Shown here piece by piece: positions 1 to 10,842 of a DNA stretch of 35,458 nt (position 1 is the stretch's first letter; each line of letters starts with the position of its first letter). Position numbers and translations under genes: made by a program. Location: assembly GCA_002104985.1 (NCBI GenBank), contig MCGO01000312.1, positions 1-35,458 on the forward strand. Direction: 5' to 3'. Origin of the DNA: Rhizoclosmatium globosum. Lineage: Eukaryota; Chytridiomycota; Chytridiomycetes; Chytridiales; Chytriomycetaceae. The notes beneath the pieces were generated by a model, which had not been told where the DNA came from, did not search any database, and saw only the letters and a program-made list of their open reading frames with translations.

Positions 1-653
1 GCTCTAGTAATTATAATCTTGATTATCTCTGCAGTCATCCACAGTTACGATTTACCACGACCCATCGTCATCTTCACAACCTTTTACTTTTACGGAACTG
101 TTTTATTTGGCGGAATCATTCCGATTCTGTATTCCTATCTCGTGACAGGAAACCAGTGGCTGTCTTCTACAGAGTTTTTGATGGGCTTTGCTGTCATGTC
201 AATCTTACCCGGCTTCGGATACAACTTCTCCGCGTACTGCGGTGCACTAGCATTCCGAGGAAGTGCATGGACATCATTCGTAGGAGCGTTCCTTGCATGG
301 GCTGGACTGTTTGGTCCAGGATGTCTTTTGAATGCAGGCTTGGTTCCGATCTGGAAACATAATCGCGATCTCCCTATTCTTAAAAAGTGTTCAAGGGGTT
401 GAATAGTGTTTCGGTTGGGTTGATGATTGGGAGTGTGTTTTTGTTGGTGAATAAGGCGGTTTCGTTGCCGGGGAATAAGGTTGCTGCTTTGGGGGAGTAT
501 CCGGGGTGGACTGCTGTTATGGTTGTTTCGGTTGTTGCTATGGATACGTGGAAGGTGCAGCCGTGGTGGTTGATATTTCTGGGGCTGTTGTTGGTGCTGT
601 TGTTTGGGTTGCGGATGGAAAGCCTTGATCTCATATTTATGGTGTTTGAATAA
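1..653 (+). CDS. Chromate transporter (ChrA/CHR family), C-terminal part, frame broken
   Basis: Membrane protein expected to carry chromate/sulfate-type oxyanions. The frame is open from base 1, so the N-terminal part lies outside the window. Hydrophobic helices alternate with the family's Gly/Pro-rich signature: a motif like LPGFGYNFSAYCGALAFRGS near 205-262, then a FGPGCLLN segment near 310-330. Reading leaves frame 1 at the A5 run near 382-386 and resumes in frame 3 with FKGLNSVSVGLMIGS and two more helices. One extra A would join the halves, so this is a one-base deletion in the sequence or the gene. The last residues after about 620 may be misread intron. The coding strand turns G-rich after 390. 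Family call is firm; intactness is not. Confidence 0.8.
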
Positions 654-1001
654 GATGGCGAGAGTATAAACATCGGGAATGAATCAAAGTTCACGAATGC
701 TTTGCTGTGACAATGATCTCTATGCTCACTCAAGTTCAGGAAGGTCGGAAAGGGAACCGATCCAACTTCCGACGGATTGATTCGTGTCTCTCCTCGCCGA
801 GTACGTCGTCCTTAGGCTTGTGCACTGTTAATTTTCGGGTAAAACTGGAGATATCACTCAAAACGGAGATCGGTAAAGTGGAGATCGAAGAGAACCCGAG
901 CCATTGGAGATCGAACACAACCCGAAGCAGAACAATTCCAGCGTCAAACCCTTCAAGAATCCCCACAGTTTTTTTTTCCTAAGAAGCCGCTCTATACCAT
1001 C

Positions 1002-1705
1002 ATGACCACTACCATCGCAAACCATGTCAAGAGTGTCGTGTGCATAAGAAGGGATGTTCTAAAGAGGCTGGTGGATGCTTCAGTTGCAAGACGAAAGGAA
1101 CCGAATGTGTGTACCCTGAACCCAAGAAGTCGTAAGTGTCATATCACTATATCCTTTCTGCTTGCTGATCATAGCATTCAGGAAGCTCAACAAGACAAGA
1201 CGACCACGCACGAAGCGCTCAGCCACTCCCATCATCATCACACAGCCACTGAACTTGGATGTGGCATCAACATGCTCCAGTCCTGCCTTGCTCGAGAGCC
1301 AAACTCCCACAGAGTCTCTTCAAACACCAACTGATCCTGTGCTTGATCAAGACTTCCTCCTCTCCTTGTTCAGTGTTCAGAACCTATTGCATTCAGTCCC
1401 TCCAATACTGACACATTTCAACCTGTTGGAGACATCTGCTTGCTGGATCAGTTGTTTGATGCGGATGTTGCGTCAATATTGGCGATTGGTCAGCCAAACC
1501 AAGTGTGCCAAGGATTATCCCCGCTCCATCCTCTCCTGCCTGCACCTCAAGAACACACCAGCGATAATTCTTTCTACAATGGCTTGATACACCTATCGAA
1601 ATGTCGTCTCGGCTGCAACCATTTCCAAGTTCAGGAGATGACAAAGCCAACACGGCTTGGGTGGACTCAACTGCATCCCTTCTGTTTGACGAATTCCTGC
1701 ATTAA
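1002..1705 (+). CDS. Small Zn(II)2Cys6 zinc-cluster protein, several frame breaks
   Basis: Probable fungal zinc-cluster DNA-binding regulator of about 220 residues. The cluster at 1025-1110 has the exact C-x2-C-x6-C-x6-C-x2-C-x6-C spacing and is followed by a basic linker (KLNKTRRPRTKRS). An intron at 1132-1181 (GTAAGT..CAG) joins the two in phase. ATG 1002 lies in another frame; one extra A in the AAA at 1019-1021 would place the cluster about eight residues from the start, as is usual. Two further one-base breaks of the same sense lie near 1365-1390 and 1571-1576; after them the frame ends in an acidic, Ser-rich tail at TAA 1703-1705. No Fungal_trans domain is seen. It could be a decaying gene or a sound gene with sequence errors. 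Confidence 0.65.
1132..1181 (+). other. Intron in the zinc-cluster gene
   Basis: 50 nt, GTAAGT donor, CAG acceptor, and a TGCTGAT branch-like motif about 15 nt before the end. It joins a Ser codon (TC|G) in phase and sets the typical intron size of this genome. Confidence 0.75.
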
Positions 1706-1770
1706 TCCAATCCAAACTATTGTTTAAAGTAAATAAATATATACTATTGTCACCCTTTTCGAATCAACTT

Positions 1771-3145
1771 TCAATTAAAGGACACGATCCACCCGTCATC
1801 CCCTTGTCTGCTTCTTTCAATAAACCCAAACTCCTCAGCAGCGACCAAATAATCTTCAAACGTAAAGTACCCTCTCGAAGTATACACTTTCGAATCAATA
1901 CCCTCTTCCAAGGTTGCTGAATCAGTAGGTTGTTTATCACCGAACGGACCCTTCATTGCAAGCTTGATTGCCAAAAAATCCGACGCGAATACGGATTTCG
2001 TTGTATCCGAGGAGCCGTTTGATGAAGGAGATTGTCCTCTTGGAGCCGTTTTTGGTTTTCCCTTTTCGTTCGTTTGGCCTAGACTCGCATTGAATGATCT
2101 GAGAGAGGAAATGTGTTCTTCGATGCGATGGTTTGATGCGGATGGCCGAGTTGTAGCTTCACTGCCACTTCTCCAGTTGTTGCTATTACTGGCATTTCCT
2201 TGGCTGAGAGACGACAAAGACTTTTTGCTCTTGAGTGAAGTTGAATTCCAGACAGGTTCACTTGGTTGTGTGTCTTGGGTTGGTTTTGGACGAGGCGGAC
2301 TTTTGTTGGATCCTGTCGTTGAGCCTTTCGCTGCTCGTGTAGGATCTGCGAAATTGACTTTCAGAATAGTGTCATCTACGCGTAAGCCGTTTGTTTCACG
2401 TTGTGCGGTAATAGCCGACTCGATTGAGTCGAAATTGACGAATCCATTTGGTCCCACAATTCTGCATACAGAGATTTCCCCGTATTTAGAATAAATTGCA
2501 ATTAAGTCTGGGACGCGAAGTCCTTTAGGGAGTTGGCTAAGGTGAATGGAGGGTGAAGGAGGCATTGTTTGGGCTTTTGGAACATTCCCATTTGAAAGAG
2601 GAGAGGTTGATGAAACGGATAAAGGGTGCTGTCGCGAATTCAGTTCTGCTCTTGGTCCTGACAATCTTTCCTTGTCTGGAGTGCTTTTTCTGCTTCCCTT
2701 TTCCGGCGCTGTGAAGCCAACCATCAGCGGACAGCCATCTATTATGAAACCATCCATTTCATTTTGAGCTGTAATCGCGGATTCAAGAGTCGCAAAGTTA
2801 ATAAATCCTCTTGAGTACTGACGTTATGAAGTGTGAATCAGAGCAGAAAGAAAGAGACAGGGACTAACGAACCACAATTTTACACGAAAGTATTGTTCCG
2901 TACTTTTCGAAAAGAGATCGTAATTCGGATTCTGCGAGAGTTTTGGGTATTTGTCGAAGGATCAATGAAGGAGAAGGTTCTCCCATCGAAACAATAATAT
3001 CCGAAAGTTTGAAGGAGAGATTGAAGATGGCAACGTTTTCTGTTGAAGTGGTTGGGTGGTGACGAAAGGTGGAGGAGTTGCAACTGGTGAAGGGCCATTC
3101 AGAGATAGGCTGGCCAGCGTATGTGTAAATCCAGATGAGAAAGCT
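1771..3145 (-). CDS. RNA-binding protein with two RRM domains
   Basis: Probable mRNA-binding protein. Exon 2817-1771 encodes the end of RRM1 (RNP1-like SRGFINF), a Ser/Pro-rich linker, RRM2 (RNP2 IHLSQL, RNP1 NGFVNF) and a long polar region. Exon 2873-3145 encodes the start of RRM1 (LILRQIP, then LFEKYG) after a Pro/Gln-rich stretch. A 55-nt intron (2818-2872, GTTCGT..CAG) joins them in phase 0. Near 3002 the Pro/Gln-rich frame and the RRM frame differ by one base. An acceptor-like site (ATCAG) near 3146 suggests a further 5' exon, whose start codon I could not place. The final 30 residues (FEDYLVAAEEFGFIER..GWIVSF) resemble the end of an OST-HTH/LOTUS domain; this is tentative. Confidence 0.75.
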
Positions 3146-3233
3146 GATTAAAGATATGTGTCAATAGGTAGAATGCTATTATTTCGCACCACTGTCGCAT
3201 TTAATTACGTTATATTCGCCGATAAAACAACAA

Positions 3234-3782
3234 ATGATGTTCCAATTTCATCCCGCCGCCAACTCTGCAACAACACTCTGGCTTCTGCTTCTCTTTCATG
3301 CATTCCAGCCGCTAGCAAAAGCTCTGACGATTCTTTCGCCGAACGAAAACAACACCAGTGTGTTTTATCCAAACGAAACATTCCTCGTCTCTTTCCTTCC
3401 CACCAACGAACCAACATATCAAACCGAATGGACGAAAGTATTTCTTGAGCCTGGGCATACTCAAGTGTACTACCTGCAAATCACGAATAGTTCGCAGTTG
3501 GGCGAGACTGTGTCCTTCAACTTGACAGCACCTGCTGTTGAAGGGAACTACTCGATTGTCTTCTTTGATCGCGTTTACTTGGAGCCTAGTATTCGGACGA
3601 GTCCGGAGATTACGGGATTGAGTACGGCAAAGGCTGTGACTTTTGGAATCCGAAACGTTACTTCTTCTTCGACACAGACGCAGGCGTCATCAACCGACTC
3701 TGGCTGGACAGAATCAGCAACACAGGTAGCGAGGGATCGAGTCTCTGCTAAAGCGCGTGTTACGCCGTCCTTTGCTCAGTGA
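3234..3782 (+). CDS. Secreted Ser/Thr-rich protein, Kre9/Knh1-like domain possible
   Basis: 182 codons from ATG 3234. An N-terminal hydrophobic stretch (LWLLLLFHAF, cleavage likely after ALA/AKA) looks like a signal peptide. The next ~110 residues (LTILSPNENNTSVFYPNETF, several N-glycosylation sequons, ending EGNYSIVFFD) resemble the Ig-like N-terminal domain of fungal Kre9/Knh1 cell-wall proteins; no catalytic motif is seen. A Ser/Thr/Gln linker follows. No GPI signal or membrane anchor is seen before the stop at 3780-3782. The next gene's frame is already open at 3752 without its own ATG, so the two may be one gene broken by a one-base shift. Confidence 0.55.
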   Translation: MMFQFHPAANSATTLWLLLLFHAFQPLAKALTILSPNENNTSVFYPNETFLVSFLPTNEPTYQTEWTKVFLEPGHTQVYYLQITNSSQLGETVSFNLTAPAVEGNYSIVFFDRVYLEPSIRTSPEITGLSTAKAVTFGIRNVTSSSTQTQASSTDSGWTESATQVARDRVSAKARVTPSFAQ

Positions 3783-4903
3783 CACTGACCCGCACGCACG
3801 ATGCCCGCGCTGCAAACGAAGACTTGTCGCACCACTTGCCAAATGGAAAAGGGTTTGTCAATCCGTGGGACTCGTTTCGCGAACCGGCAAACAGCTCGTT
3901 TGGGATGTTGGGAAAGATATTGATGGCGAGATGGAACAGAAAGACTGATCCTCAGGCCTCAACCGAAGAAGGAATTCCGAAGCTGCGGCCAGTCGACTTT
4001 GAAGCACTTGCAAAGTCAAGCGCAAATGCAAATGGAATGGCGCTGACGTGGCTTGGTCACGCAGCATTTCTCTTGACACTTCCTGGGGCAAATATCCTAC
4101 TGGATCCTTGTCTCAGCGATCGATGCTCTCCGGTATCTTTTGCTGGTCCAAAGCGATTGGTTCAAACTCCACCCAATGTGAAGCTGGATGAACTAAAGCT
4201 TGATGCTGTTGTTGTCTCACACAACCATTATGATCATCTAGACCTTCCAATTATGCAAAATCTCCACAAAAACAATCCAGATATCATTTTTTTCGTACCT
4301 CTCGGAAACAAGTCACTCCTTACTGACGTTGGAATTACAAATGTTGTTGAATGTGACTGGTGGGATTCATACAAGATATCAAAACCTAAAACAACTGCAA
4401 CCAACTGGTTCGGAAAGTCAGATAATAGTGTTGAAATCACTTGCACTCCCTGTCAGCATTTTTCAAGTCGAACAGCGTGGGACCGAAACCAAACTCTTTG
4501 GAGTTCCTGGCACATTGCAACACCACAAAAGTCCTTCTTTTTCGGTGGTGATACGGGATACCGCTCCGTATTTGAAGGAGATAACGAAGACTCTGTACCA
4601 ACTTGCCCTGCCTTCCGTCAAGTGAAAGCACGATTCGGTCCTTGCGATTTAGCCGCGATCCCAATTGGTGCATATGAACCGCGATTGCTATTTTCTCCAA
4701 TTCATTGTAATCCAAAAGATGCGTGTGATGTACACGTTGATCTCGGGAGTAAGAAAAGTGTTGGAATGCATTGGGGAACATTTGGACTTGGTTTTGAAGG
4801 ACCGCGAGAACCACCGGGTGTGTTGAGAGAGGAATTGAAGAAGCGAGGAATCAAAGATACTGATTTCGTCATTGTTGACATTGGAGAGACTGTAGAGGTC
4901 TAA
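3752..4903 (+). CDS. NAPE-hydrolysing phospholipase D-type metallo-beta-lactamase
   Basis: Predicted zinc phospholipase releasing N-acylethanolamines from N-acyl-phosphatidylethanolamine; yeast Fmp30 is the mitochondrial fungal relative. Seen: the family's start motif HHLPNGKGFVNPW, then WLGHAAFLL, the metal-binding SHNHYDHLD (H-x-H-x-D-H) near 4218-4244, HFSSRTAWDRN, FFGGDTGYR and a late HWGTF. Length after the start motif matches the family. The first in-frame ATG is inside the conserved region, so the true start lies upstream: a 5' exon (CTCAG at 3775-3779 could be an acceptor) or the frame of the preceding secreted protein after a one-base shift. Function is confident, the 5' end is not. 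Confidence 0.9.
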   Translation, partial: SACYAVLCSVTLTRTHDARAANEDLSHHLPNGKGFVNPWDSFREPANSSFGMLGKILMARWNRKTDPQASTEEGIPKLRPVDFEALAKSSANANGMALTWLGHAAFLLTLPGANILLDPCLSDRCSPVSFAGPKRLVQTPPNVKLDELKLDAVVVSHNHYDHLDLPIMQNLHKNNPDIIFFVPLGNKSLLTDVGITNVVECDWWDSYKISKPKTTATNWFGKSDNSVEITCTPCQHFSSRTAWDRNQTLWSSWHIATPQKSFFFGGDTGYRSVFEGDNEDSVPTCPAFRQVKARFGPCDLAAIPIGAYEPRLLFSPIHCNPKDACDVHVDLGSKKSVGMHWGTFGLGFEGPREPPGVLREELKKRGIKDTDFVIVDIGETVEV

Positions 4904-5066
4904 AATGTTGAGTATTCCAACGCATTCAAATACATTGAATAAATCACTGCACAATTTTCTTCTGAATTGGGAAATTAAAGCGGAAGTTTCTTCCAAATGG
5001 GCTTTCCCCACAACATAAATATTCAAGTTTACAAAGATTCTCGTAAGATTTACGTTGACTTTGGCC

Positions 5067-7943
5067 ATGAACTTATCACAAGTACAAGACCTTCACCGCG
5101 TCCTCATCGCAGATATTTTAGACCTTCGAGTGGATATCTTGGCAAAGACTGAACGCCTCCTTGACCTCCTGGGGTCGTCAACTCCAGAAGCACAGATAAT
5201 TACCTCATCAAGCACAAGTACAAAGTCCTCTCCAACCCGCGCACTAGTCAAGGCTTTTGATAAAAATGCAGAACAACCTCAACAGTTGTTCCAGATCTTG
5301 CTTCTCCGGAGGACGAAGAATCAAAAGAGTTGGATATTGAGCAATCCCATGCATCTCTGGCCCCTTTAGGGCTTCGTCTTTCTCGTGCAGATTATACTAT
5401 AGAAATGGAAGGAAATAACACGAAACCGCCAGTATTTGACAAGGACGCGAGTGTACATCCAAAAAACAAGCTTTTAGGAAACGTACTGAAACGCTGTCGT
5501 CATCAATAAGGAGCTTACACAGATCCGATTCAAGAAGCCAAGCAACAAGCAGCCAGGATAAATTCGATGTTCGAAAAACTGAGGTGACCAGATCAAATAC
5601 TGTAACAGAGAATACCTCACATGCTCGAATGTCATCCCCCAATGCGAAAACAAGACATAAATTTTCTCCTGACCCGTCTCCAGTTGCACGATTACGACAC
5701 CAGTTTCAACCGGAAGCTAAAAAACCAGAAGCCTCGCACGTTGAAATTGGAATCATCAACGAAAAATACAAACTTCCCAATGTCACACAACAACTCAGCA
5801 CAAAGAGCATCGTTGCATCTTCAAATGAAAGAATCAATCAAGAAAAGGGCGGGAACTCTGAATTTCAGCTGGGAAAGTCAGGACGTCCTTCAGAATCCAC
5901 CGACACAGTCGATTCAATGTTCAATGCATACACATTCTCTGCAAAGAAACAAAAATCAACACCACAAGCAAATTCAACACTCCAGCCAAACAGATACGTT
6001 CCGTCGTCCAAGCCACCTTCGGCTTTACGCAGAGGATCCCTTCTTCATTCAGAGAACTCAATTGCCCCACCGGGCACAAACGTCAGACGATCTCCATCAA
6101 TTCAATCATCAGCCATATCTGATGCGGATAAATCATCGACTATAGCTCGAAATCGACCAGTGTATGAGATCAAAGAAGTCACTATAGATTTCTCGTCGTT
6201 TCCTCTCCTGTATCGCATTTCGTTTTGGTTTATGCTACCGAGCTTTGACGGCAAAGGCAAACGCGTTGCGGCAACGTTTTTTGAAGCTGGTGACTTGGAA
6301 AGTATAGAATTTAGGAAACATGGGTTGCATCCGAAAAGCTGGTTTAACACTGGATGGGACTTCATACTGTCATGTACGTTAATTTCAAATACTGAAATTG
6401 AAGCTAAACTATATGCTAGTGGCTTATTTTGTATGCTTATGGGTCATTCCTTTCGTAATATGCTTTGATTTGACAGATCAAGTTGTTCTCATCTTTAGAA
6501 TCTTGTAATGTGAAGATTATTTTACAGCTCCCTCTTTAAACGTTCCAAACAGGTTAACCACAGTATTTTTGGCTGATTCAATTGTCACGTTAATGACACC
6601 TCAACCAAACTTTCCAACCACAGTCTTCCAATCATTCCAGGAATATGAATCAAACAGACCTTCTCTTCAGTCTTGGATTATGCTGTATCTAAAACAGAAC
6701 ATTCTTCTTGATATCATAACCGTCATCCCATTCGACCTATTCCTTGTTCCACAAGAACATACATCACGACTCCTCCTCTTCCTCCTCCGTCTCCCTCGAT
6801 TCTACCGTCTTCCTGAAATCATCTCCCGCTGCCCAATCTACATTCGTACGAAACTGTCAATCGAAGAACGGCTTGGAACAGGAGTTTCAAAAACCCTCCC
6901 CATAGTTGTGGGAATTTTCTTCTTCATTCACTTCAACGCATGCAGCGCGTACTATGCAGGAAGAGAAACAGGATTCGAAAAGTGGGAACTTGCATTTCCT
7001 GAATTTCGGGATTGGAATGTGTTTGAAGTTTTTACAAGTATGTTCTTTTTGGCGGTTGGAAATTTGTTCCCAACAGCTTGGAAGCCACAAACAGCCGTTG
7101 AACAGATTGTTGCAGTTGTTTATATTGTTGTTGGGGCTGTCTTGGTATGGGAGACAAATTAGGCCAGTTTTTACTGATTTTCTGTCATAGTATGCTGGAT
7201 TTGTCGGATACATTTCAAGTGCGGCCATGTCGATAAATCCATCGGGAAGACTGTATAATCAGAAAATGGAGGAACTCATTGACTATGTGAAATGGAAGAA
7301 GTTGAGTGATGAGACAAAGGAGAAACTTATAAGTTACTACGAAATCAAGTATCGTGGAAAATACTTTGAAGAAGACGCGCTGTTAGCCGATATGAACGAC
7401 TCATTGAGAGAGGTAATACGAATAGAGGGTGCGATGGAGCCAATAACCTGTCACTCACCAGGAAATTTCGTCCCACAACACTCGTAAACTTATCGAGAAA
7501 GTTCCATTCTTGCGTCGCGAAGAAGGTGATGGCAGAGATGACATCTTCTTCAACAAAATGTCAACGATTTTGCATGCACGGTACTTTGTCGCAGGAGACT
7601 TTATCACGAAACAAGGCGATTCGGGAAACGACATGTTCTTCATTTTGAGTGGAAAAGTGAATGTGTATGTGAATGGGCAGAAGGTGGTCAGCTTGTACGA
7701 TGGTAGTTACATTGGAGGTATGATAGTCGTAATGGCTAGAGTTCACATCTGATAATCTAAGTAGAAGTATCCTTGATTACGAAAGTACTTCGAACAGCAA
7801 CGGTACAAGCGGCGGCGCCTTCAATCCTGTATCGTTTGACACGACACGACTTCCATCTATTAATTTCAGAGTTTCCCGATATGAAGCGAAAGATTAATAT
7901 GCTTTCAGAGCAAGGGCAGAAGATATTACAATTGGACAAATAA
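5067..7943 (+). CDS. Cyclic-nucleotide-binding voltage-gated-like cation channel (HCN/CNG/EAG superfamily)
   Basis: Exons 5067-6373, 6420-6504, 6553-7144, 7191-7412, 7462-7717 and 7765-7943; introns of 46-49 nt join in phase. Order: long Ser-rich cytoplasmic N-terminus; HPKSWFNTGWDF before S1 (S1 is split by intron 1); S2-S3 (FRILLTTVFLADSIVTLM, IMLYLKQNILLDIITVIP); S4-like LLLFLLRLPRFYRLPEI with few basic residues; S5; pore; S6; C-linker (KMEELIDYVKWKKLSDE); CNBD with GDFITKQGDSGNDMFFILSG and GE..RTATVQA, the phosphate-binding cassette. The pore reads AVGNLFPTA, so GYG is absent. Exon 1 has two one-base breaks (near 5274-5281 and at the A run 5461-5466), each healed by one added base. ATG 5067 is the first in the opening frame. 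Confidence 0.88.
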
Positions 7944-8049
7944 AGGATACAGAACTGCCCAACGCTTGGTATTCTTGCGCGTTTAGTCAAATCATACCAA
8001 ATTATATTGTGCTAAGATAATGTTTATTCATAAAACGTCATCACTCAAG

Positions 8050-9893
8050 TCAATTATTCAAGACTGTCTTCATTTCCAATCCATTCTTCACTAGTTCAAC
8101 CCACCAACCATTCACGAGGTTCAAGCACGATTCTCTGCTCCGCTGAACTCCGTAAATAGCAATCAATTTCTTGATAGAGTCTGATAACTCAACTTTGTTA
8201 AGGAGTGAATTCGATAACATTGTTGCATCCTCCCTCCACCCATATTCGCCCCACAGGGACTCCATCAAATCAATCCACATAAGTTCTCCGTCGTCGCTCG
8301 TCACGATCAAGTTCTCGAGACGCGGGTCACCATGCTGAAATCCTTTTTCGTGAAGTGCATACATCACAAGTCCAATTTTCTCCAAAAGCTCAAGTGACAA
8401 TTCGCTTCGACAGATAGGCTTTCCAACAGGTGAAATCAAAAGAGCTGCTCCAGAACCTTCGAATCGCTTGAAGTCGCCAGCTACAGACACCACAACGTTG
8501 GTATCATGGGCTTGCTTCAACAGGCCACATTCCGTGTTGAGCAAAGAAAGGCCAAGATGTTTAGTTTGAAGGACAACTTTCAGCGCAAAATAAATTCGCC
8601 GCCCATTGGTTCCTGTGCGATACACTTTGAAAACACGTCCTACAGCGCCAGCACCAAGAAACGCATCTGATTCGACCAACTGAACATTGTAATATTTGCA
8701 GGCGTCCAAAATCAAAGTGCTCCAAGGACGCAAAGAATTCAAAACGAAAGTCACGAATTTTTCCTTGGATCCACCAACGTTCCAGGAAACTTCCTCAACT
8801 GAAGCAATAACTTTCTTCTCCCGAGACCGAACAAGCCAGCATTTTTTCCTGTCAAAAAGGACAGCGGAAGAGAACTCGCCCATATGCTGCAAGTAACGGA
8901 CAACCTTCACAAGATGTTAGGTAAAACTAGAATTATGTTCACTTTACCTGACCAAAATCTCTGGTTTCCGAAAAGTCCACCTTGCTTTCCAATATACAAA
9001 TCATATCCAAAAGTTTTTCTGGCGGAACGCCAAAGTAAAAAATGGTGTCATTCGCGTCACGCGCAACGTCACGCTTACTTTTCACGTCTTCACCGCCCAA
9101 TTCCTTTCTGTAACAATGCAACCCTTTCAAGCATACAGTAAAATCAGGTCTGAAATTTGTGCTTTTGTCGCCTCCTTGAGATAACCACGACGACTGCTCA
9201 CTATTGACGAGGGTAACATCAGGTCCGAGAGCAGTCTGAAATATTTCCGTCATTTTGATGTTAAATTCGACTTCTTTCCATTTTTTGATTGATTGAAAAT
9301 AGTCGTATTCAGCTGGGGTCAACATTGGGTCCTTTTGCGGGTCATCCTCGTGTACGTAAAAGTTTCTATTCTCCTTAACGGTTTTCAATGTACGTCTTCC
9401 AATTTCAGTTTCTGAGTATGGAAGACTTGTGACTTTCAGTTCGGCAATGTCCTTCTGGATCACCACAAGAGCTATTTTCGTAGTGTGAGCAACTTAATCG
9501 ATTGAGTGTAAAAAACTGCAAACCTTCCATCACTTTAGCGTTCATGTCAGGTGCGTTTCGATTGATGTTGGTATTTGTAGAATGTTGGTCTTGCATAATA
9601 CACGGACTCATACCTGACGTCCCTCCAGCCAAAGCAACCACAACCACCAAAGGATTGTCTTCACTTGTATCAACTGGAACAAGCTCAGACAGCTTCAATT
9701 CGGTCTGATTGAAAGTAAAGGAAAGCTGCGATGCCAAAGAACTTCCAAGCACTGGTTTGTTCTCATGGTGGATTTGCTTTCGCAGCGTCCAAAGCGGAGT
9801 AGCTTGAGCAACTGGGACGGCATCAATGGCGGCAACAAGGTTTCCGCTCGTGTCTTGGATTGTGTACCAGAGCACAATGTTACTCGCATCCAT
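8050..9893 (-). CDS. Crinkler (CRN)-like protein: ubiquitin-like header, REase-type and protein-kinase-like domains
   Basis: Intact 582-residue protein from exons 9893-9524, 9471-8948 and 8904-8050; introns of 52 and 43 nt, all phases consistent (1,749 nt). The N-terminal ~90 residues look like the ubiquitin-like CRN header. The middle carries a PD-(D/E)xK-like set: RPDFTV, then ILESKVD. The C-terminal third is kinase-like: glycine loop GAGAVGRVFKV, FALKVV lysine, HGDPRLENLIV in place of HRDxxxxN, and WIDLME in place of DFG. Header-REase-kinase order is known for Crinkler/CR effector proteins of oomycetes and chytrids, which are thought to act in nuclei of host or competitor cells. No secretion signal is seen. 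The host-gene C-to-G switch is not obvious here. Convergent with the channel gene (106 bp gap). Confidence 0.8.
8905..8947 (-). other. Intron 2 of the Crinkler-like gene
   Basis: 43 nt on the minus strand, GTAAAG donor and GAAG acceptor, phase 0 between the REase end (DFGQ) and VVRYLQ. It is one of the shortest introns in the window, and it shows the kinase half belongs to the same gene. Confidence 0.75.
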
Positions 9894-10066
9894 TGTCACC
9901 CAAAAAAGATAAATATCTGCGAATTGGCAAGTTCTGCTTTTTTAACATATAGATTATTGTTTCGCGTTGGACGCCTCTTTTGAGTTTATTTATGCCGCCG
10001 TTAACTTGATTATCAGCGGAACGTGAATGGCATGCCGCAATAGAACAGGAGAAAGTTTCTTTTGCT

Positions 10067-10524
10067 TTATTTAAACAAATAAACAGAAATGTAATCAGAA
10101 TAATAACTGACGGGGCATTGCATGTTTCTTTGCATAATACTCATATATGCACAAATGTCTTGGGCTCCTTTAAACATCAAATGAAGAAGCAAATCGTTCT
10201 CTATTGTAGGAAATATTACACGACGAATCCAAAGCGTTTCATCGCGATCATGGAGGCCTTCATAACTGAGAAACAATAGAAATATCTTGAGTCTGTCCAG
10301 TCTCATAAAGCCTTTTCCAATATTGTTATATTCTGAGTCGTGAGTATCGTATTGAACATGATTCGATGAGAGCGGAGAAAAAACTCGGTGATCAACGCCT
10401 TGCCTGCCCTTTTTCCTTTGCTTCACCTCGTTTTGGAGAGAGCAGCAAAGCTGTTCCAAATAAACAGAAACCGGAGTGTTTTTGCTCAAAATCAATCTGA
10501 ACCAGTCTGGAATATCAATGCCGG
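10067..10524 (-). pseudogene. Downstream segment of the P-loop NTPase locus, cut off by the copia insertion
   Basis: An open frame of about 150 codons runs from the retrotransposon border to its stop at 10067. It has no ATG near its start and opens directly at the insertion site (GIDIPDWFRLIL). If the element and one AAGGT copy are removed, it continues in the same frame as the NTPase at 17512-18138, separated only by the TAA at the junction. A 36-nt stretch beginning GTAACC and ending TTCAG could have been an intron removing that stop, or the stop is natural and this is 3' flank. Segments such as FMRLDRLKIFLLFLSYEGLH look like folded protein rather than random sequence. No known domain is assigned. 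Confidence 0.5.
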
Positions 10525-10529
10525 AAGGT
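10525..10529. repeat. Target site duplication, left copy
   Basis: AAGGT directly before the plus-strand left LTR; the same five bases follow the right LTR at 17508-17512. Five bp is the usual copia duplication length. Confidence 0.92.
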
Positions 10530-10828
10530 TGTTAGGACGGGCGACTTGTGTGGCAGGCACTGGAAGTGTTCGTTGTGAAAAAGCGAAGAACCGGGATCAC
10601 GTGTGCGATCCACGGACGGACGGGAGTGGTCGGAAGCGTAGTTCCGTTCAGTCCCGGTCCGGAATCTCCACGCAACCCCGTCACGCTCACCTTGACGTCG
10701 CTTATCACACTTCCAACTACGTACCTCCTGCTTGGGTAAGTTAGTCGGTTCTGTAGTGGAATGGTGAGGGAGTGGGTGCGGACTAACCTGTCGACAGATC
10801 ACTCGGAGAAGACTTCTCCGTCGTAACA
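10530..10828 (-). repeat. 3' LTR of the copia element
   Basis: 299 bp, TGTTA...TAACA ends, same length as the copy at 17209-17507 with no mismatch seen by eye. Because the element is on the minus strand, this is its 3' LTR. Confidence 0.95.
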
Positions 10829-10842
10829 CCCCCCTGTGACGA
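10829..10842 (-). other. Polypurine tract next to the 3' LTR
   Basis: On the element's strand this reads TCGTCACAGGGGGG directly against the LTR, as expected for the plus-strand priming site of reverse transcription. The same 14 bases recur at 10941-10954. Confidence 0.75.

Noticed and set aside
1964..2494. 176-codon plus-strand ORF
   Set aside because: Lies opposite the RRM gene, has no domain or biased sequence of its own and is a shadow of that coding region.
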